A stretch of 8,985 nucleotides of DNA from Sedimenticola sp. (lineage in GTDB: Bacteria > Pseudomonadota > Gammaproteobacteria > Chromatiales > Chromatiaceae). The translations under genes and the position numbers were made by a program. Within the stretch, counting starts at the first letter, position 1, and each line of letters starts with the position of its first letter. The DNA lies in the NCBI GenBank assembly GCA_026197195.1, contig JAPHUG010000344.1:1-8985 (forward strand), written 5' to 3'. Below are positions 6,018-8,985 of this stretch, one piece after another. The notes below the pieces were generated by a model. The model had not been told where the DNA came from. It saw only the letters and a list, made by a program, of their open reading frames with translations, and ran no database searches.

Positions 6018-6587
6018 ATGGTCACAAAAAAAACCCGTACAAGTAAAAAGCGCGTTACAAAGAAAACCGTTACAAGAAAAGCCAGAACCACCACTGCTAA
6101 AAAAAGTGTTTCACCTATTGCTCAGCTAGAGCAAACCATCACCAAATCTCAAACACAATTAGCAAACCTCTACACCAAAGCAGCCACTCAGGCTCAAAAG
6201 AGTGTAGACAGAATTAAGGGGCAACTGGATAAAGCCGTTGCTCGACAAGCCGCCCAGCGCGACAAAAAGAATGCCGCTGCTGAAAAGGTAAAAGCAAATC
6301 GTACCGCAGCCGCAGTCAAAGCACTTACACGGACCAGAGAGGCGCTACGTGCTGCAGGACAGAAAACGGCAGAACTGCGTGCACAGCTAAAAGAGGCAAA
6401 AACCGCACTCAAAACTGCGGCTGATGCTCAGAAAAAATCTGCAGCACAGCAGAAAGTTCTGGATAAATTTGAGAGCGACTGGGCCAAGGCCAGCAAGCCA
6501 AAAAAGCGTAAAGCGACAGCAAAACGACGTACCAAAAAGGCTGCCGCTCCTACCGCCCCTGCCGCTGAAACACCCGCAAGTGAGTGA
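6018..6587 (+). CDS. AlgP/histone H1-like Lys-Ala-Arg-rich protein
   Basis: A 189-residue, very basic, low-complexity protein without cysteine and with one Trp (155). Residues 1-29 are a Lys/Arg/Thr tail (TKKTRTSKKRVTKKTVTRKA). Residues 33-160 look like one long helical coiled-coil domain rich in Ala, Gln, Lys and Arg (AQLEQTITKSQTQLANLY and onward). Residues 159-174 are again Lys/Arg clusters, and the end is an Ala/Pro-rich tail ending in PASE. This plan (helical domain plus Lys/Ala/Pro repeats) resembles AlgP (AlgR3) of pseudomonads and the C-terminal part of eukaryotic histone H1, so binding to DNA or RNA in the nucleoid is likely but inferred. It lacks the regular KPAA repeats of Pseudomonas AlgP and has basic tails at both ends of the helical region. 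Similarity may reflect composition rather than descent. It is a single-gene unit with its own promoter and terminator. Confidence 0.72.
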   Translation: MVTKKTRTSKKRVTKKTVTRKARTTTAKKSVSPIAQLEQTITKSQTQLANLYTKAATQAQKSVDRIKGQLDKAVARQAAQRDKKNAAAEKVKANRTAAAVKALTRTREALRAAGQKTAELRAQLKEAKTALKTAADAQKKSAAQQKVLDKFESDWAKASKPKKRKATAKRRTKKAAAPTAPAAETPASE

Positions 6588-6622
6588 TTTTCATTCAGTG
6601 TCTAACTGACTGAATTAAAAAC

Positions 6623-6650
6623 AAAAGCCCACACAACAGTGTGGGCTTTT
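6623..6650. terminator. Intrinsic terminator, likely bidirectional
   Basis: A perfect 12-bp stem (AAAAGCCCACAC pairing with GTGTGGGCTTTT) closes on the loop AACA. The GC core is followed by a run of T on the plus strand, 36 bases after the H1-like stop. On the minus strand the mirror run (CTTTTGTTTT) follows the stem, so it can also stop pgi transcripts, whose stop codon lies 83 bases before it. A weaker 7-bp inverted repeat (6593-6599 with 6609-6615) precedes it. Confidence 0.9.
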
Positions 6651-6732
6651 AGGTTCATGAGACTCGTTAATCATTCACAGAGCCAGGTATTAATCCTATC
6701 CTTCAAGTCTCTGTTTTTTCCTGGATAAGGCG

Positions 6733-8379
6733 CTAGATTTTTCTGTTTTTACGACAGTAGTTCAGCAACCCCTGCGTTGATGCGTCATGCACACCCTGAT
6801 TGCTATCACTGACTAACTCCTGCTCCAGCACCCGGGCCAGCTTCTTACCCAATTCAACCCCCCACTGATCAAATGGGTTCACCTGCCAGATGACACCTTG
6901 CACATAGGTCTTGTGCTCATAACAGGCTAACAAGGCACCCAGTACTTCAGGTGTTATCAGTTTGGTGATAAGGGTATTGCTGGGTCGATTACCGATACAC
7001 GTCTTGTGTTGCTGTATCGAACCAGCCAGTGAAGCGGTTTGAATCGACTGTTTATCCTCCCGACATATTTCCTCTATCGATACGCCTGTCATCATTGCCT
7101 CTGTCTGTGCCAGACAATTGGCCAGTAATTTTTCATGATGCCCATTCAAGGGATTGTGGCTGTTAACAGGCACAATAAAGTCCGTAGTGGTCAGGTGCGT
7201 ACCCTGATGAAAGAGTTGAAAATAGGAGTGCTGTCCATCTGAACCGACCGACCCCCAGATAAAGGGGCCGGTTTGATAGTCAACGGTTTGACCATCCAGG
7301 GTAGTCGATTTTCCATTACTCTCCATCTCAAGCTGCTGCAGATAGGCTGGAAAATAACGAAGATACTGATCATAGGGCATCACAGCATGGCTGGTAATAC
7401 CGGCAAAATCGATATACCAAATACCCAGAAGGCCCAGCAGTACCGGGATATTTTTATCAAAATCAGCTGTTCTAAAATGCGCATCCATCTCTGCTGCGCC
7501 TGCCAATAACTCACGAAAACGCGGCATACCAATAGAGAGTGCAATCGGTAATCCCACTGCAGACCAGAGAGAGAAACGGCCACCCACCCAATCCCAGATC
7601 TGAAAGAAGTTAGCTTCCGCCACTCCAAATTCGGCCACTCGTTTCCGATTCGCCGAAATAGCAATAAAATGTTTAAGCACATCCACAGAAGGCCCCATGC
7701 CATCCTGGCACCACTGCCTGGCTACCCGGGCATTGGCCATAGTTTCAGGTGTTGCAAACGACTTCGATGTCACTGTAAACAGCGTTGTATGGGGATCTAA
7801 ATGACGGAGTGTTTCACTCAGATGGGTGCCATCAATATTGGATACAAAATGCAATCGCAGGGTGTGATTAGCATAATGTGCAAGTGCTTCAGTGACCATT
7901 TTGGGACCAAGATGCGAACCACCCACACCCAGATTAACAACATCAGTTATGGGCTTGCCTGTTGCCCCTCGCCACTCACCTGCGCGAAGAGCAGCTGTAA
8001 ACTGCTCCATCTTGTTAAGGACAGCCGTGACATCAACCATCACATCCCGGCCTTCGTAGATCAGGGACTCCCCCTTCTGGTAACGCAAAGCAGTATGCAG
8101 GGCGGCCGACTGCTCCGTGGAATTAACAGGAGCACCTAAAAAAAGTGCGTCAATGGCCTGTTTGAGATTGGCCTTTTCAGCCAATCGCTGAAGTAAATTC
8201 AATCCATTCTGATCGATTCTGTTCTTTGAATAATCAAGCAACAGACCACAGGCCTCAACTGACATCAAGTTGAAGCGATCAGGATCGGCAGAAAACAGAT
8301 CCCGCATCTGCACATCCTGCATCTTTTGCCAGTGTGCCGAAAGTGCCTGCCATTCACTGCTCTGTGAAATCAGCGTCAT
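6733..8379 (-). CDS. pgi: Glucose-6-phosphate isomerase
   Basis: Pgi interconverts glucose-6-phosphate and fructose-6-phosphate in the cytoplasm, the entry of glycolysis and exit of gluconeogenesis. The 548 residues are full length (E. coli 549) and align with the E. coli enzyme throughout by eye. Seen motifs: VVNLGVGGSHLGP (147-159), WDWVGGRFSLWSAVG (262-276, family signature 1), and FDQWGVELGK (503-512, signature 2). Catalytic residues are present: Glu353 in MESNGK, His384 in GQHSYFQ and Lys512, each two positions below E. coli Glu355, His386 and Lys514. The phosphate-region Asp of GGSDLGP in E. coli is His here; this position varies among species. The ATG at 8379 is preferred over a TTG at 8382 (both near GAGA). 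The gene follows the phosphomannomutase gene after 56 bp, suggesting one transcript, and converges on the H1-like gene with a shared terminator between. Confidence 0.97.
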   Translation of the reverse strand: MTLISQSSEWQALSAHWQKMQDVQMRDLFSADPDRFNLMSVEACGLLLDYSKNRIDQNGLNLLQRLAEKANLKQAIDALFLGAPVNSTEQSAALHTALRYQKGESLIYEGRDVMVDVTAVLNKMEQFTAALRAGEWRGATGKPITDVVNLGVGGSHLGPKMVTEALAHYANHTLRLHFVSNIDGTHLSETLRHLDPHTTLFTVTSKSFATPETMANARVARQWCQDGMGPSVDVLKHFIAISANRKRVAEFGVAEANFFQIWDWVGGRFSLWSAVGLPIALSIGMPRFRELLAGAAEMDAHFRTADFDKNIPVLLGLLGIWYIDFAGITSHAVMPYDQYLRYFPAYLQQLEMESNGKSTTLDGQTVDYQTGPFIWGSVGSDGQHSYFQLFHQGTHLTTTDFIVPVNSHNPLNGHHEKLLANCLAQTEAMMTGVSIEEICREDKQSIQTASLAGSIQQHKTCIGNRPSNTLITKLITPEVLGALLACYEHKTYVQGVIWQVNPFDQWGVELGKKLARVLEQELVSDSNQGVHDASTQGLLNYCRKNRKI

Positions 8380-8435
8380 CAAAAGTGTTCTCTGTCTATT
8401 GATTAATTATTTTCAAAACAAATTGGCTTGAAGAG

Positions 8436-8985
8436 TCAGTCACACAGAAGCGCCAGAATCTCATCAGTCTTCTGCTTCATCAACGCCACATCACCCCGAC
8501 TTTCCACGTTAAGGCGAACAACAGGCTCCGTGTTCGAACTGCGAAGATTAAAGCGCCAGTCAACCATCTCCACACTGATACCATCGGTATAATCAATATC
8601 AATCGCATCCGCCTGGTAGACACCAAGCACGTTCTCGATAGCCGCTTTGGGATCTTTGAGTTTTCGATTGATCTCACCAGGTGAGGGATAGCGGGCAATA
8701 CGATCATCAACCATTGCGGAGAGGGGTAGCGCTTTTTGACTGACCAGTTCAGCTACCAATAACCAGGGGATCATGCCGCTATCACAATAAAAGAAGTCAC
8801 GAAAATAGTGATGGGCACTCATCTCACCACCATAGATGGCATCCTCTTCGCGCATACGTTCTTTAATAAAGGCGTGCCCGGTTTTGCATTGTATCGCCTT
8901 CCCACCCTTCTGTTCTGCGATATCAAGCGTATTCCAAGTCAATCGTGGGTCATGGATAATTCGACTCCCGGGGTGTTTATCCAGA
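8436..8985 (-). CDS. Phosphomannomutase/phosphoglucomutase, C-terminal part
   Basis: The gene's 5' part lies beyond the right edge; about 182 codons of the 3' part are present, ending in TGA at 8436. The reading frame is open to the edge, and the codon that looks like a TTG start at 8942 is an internal Leu in [10 protein letters not shown]. The enzyme moves phosphate between C6 and C1 of mannose (or glucose), feeding GDP-mannose and polysaccharide synthesis. Visible family motifs are the sugar-recognition loop [28 protein letters not shown], and the C-terminal phosphate-binding loop [19 protein letters not shown]. These are nearly identical to E. coli CpsG/ManB as I recall it, which favours phosphomannomutase over the dual AlgC type, but the catalytic phosphoserine is outside the window. 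It lies 56 bp upstream of pgi in the same direction. Confidence 0.93.
   Translation of the reverse strand, partial: LDKHPGSRIIHDPRLTWNTLDIAEQKGGKAIQCKTGHAFIKERMREEDAIYGGEMSAHHYFRDFFYCDSGMIPWLLVAELVSQKALPLSAMVDDRIARYPSPGEINRKLKDPKAAIENVLGVYQADAIDIDYTDGISVEMVDWRFNLRSSNTEPVVRLNVESRGDVALMKQKTDEILALLCD

Noticed and set aside
6194..6412. Antisense frame of 72 residues within the H1-like gene
   Set aside because: It is the complement of Ala/Lys/Arg-rich codons, yields an Ala/Ser/Phe-rich shadow, and has no ribosome site.

Overview
The window looks like an ordinary chromosomal segment of a gammaproteobacterium of moderate GC content, with tightly packed genes and little intergenic DNA. The protein set (a CheW-REC CheV, an AlgP/histone H1-like basic protein, HypF, glucose-6-phosphate isomerase, and a phosphomannomutase very close in sequence to enterobacterial CpsG/ManB) fits this class. 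Placement among sulfur-oxidising Chromatiales-like bacteria is only a guess from the style of the proteins. No mobile element, CRISPR array, rRNA or tRNA is visible.

Layout, left to right. Bases 1-1643 hold a minus-strand run, in transcription order: a GNAT acetyltransferase, a possible 26-residue small ORF, a four-helix DUF6524-type membrane protein, and the N-terminus of an exported coiled-coil protein (probably a long MscS-type mechanosensitive channel) that leaves the window on the left. A 182-bp divergent gap separates the GNAT gene from a plus-strand gene for a small exported protein of unknown function (1826-2263). That gene converges, with only 13 bp between stops, on hypF (2277-4631, minus), the carbamoyltransferase that starts CN ligand synthesis for [NiFe] hydrogenases. 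Upstream of hypF and in the same direction lies cheV (4720-5625), a receptor-coupling chemotaxis protein with a receiver domain, which appears to use a TTG start.

A 392-bp AT-rich gap (5626-6017) carries divergent sigma70-like promoters, one for cheV and one for a Lys/Ala/Arg-rich AlgP/H1-like protein (6018-6587). That gene ends in a strong intrinsic terminator (6623-6650) that is symmetrical enough to serve also the convergent sugar-phosphate pair: a phosphomannomutase (3' part only, 8436-8985) followed by pgi (6733-8379), both minus strand.

Functional themes are separate rather than one system. Pgi supplies fructose-6-phosphate, and a phosphomannomutase interconverts mannose-6-P and mannose-1-P (or the glucose equivalents), which suits GDP-mannose or exopolysaccharide supply. 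HypF stands apart from any other hyp or hydrogenase gene within the window. I found no convincing new multi-gene system. The items most worth a second look are the Trp-rich 26-residue ORF, the unknown exported two-cysteine protein, the H1-like protein, and the unusual start region of cheV.
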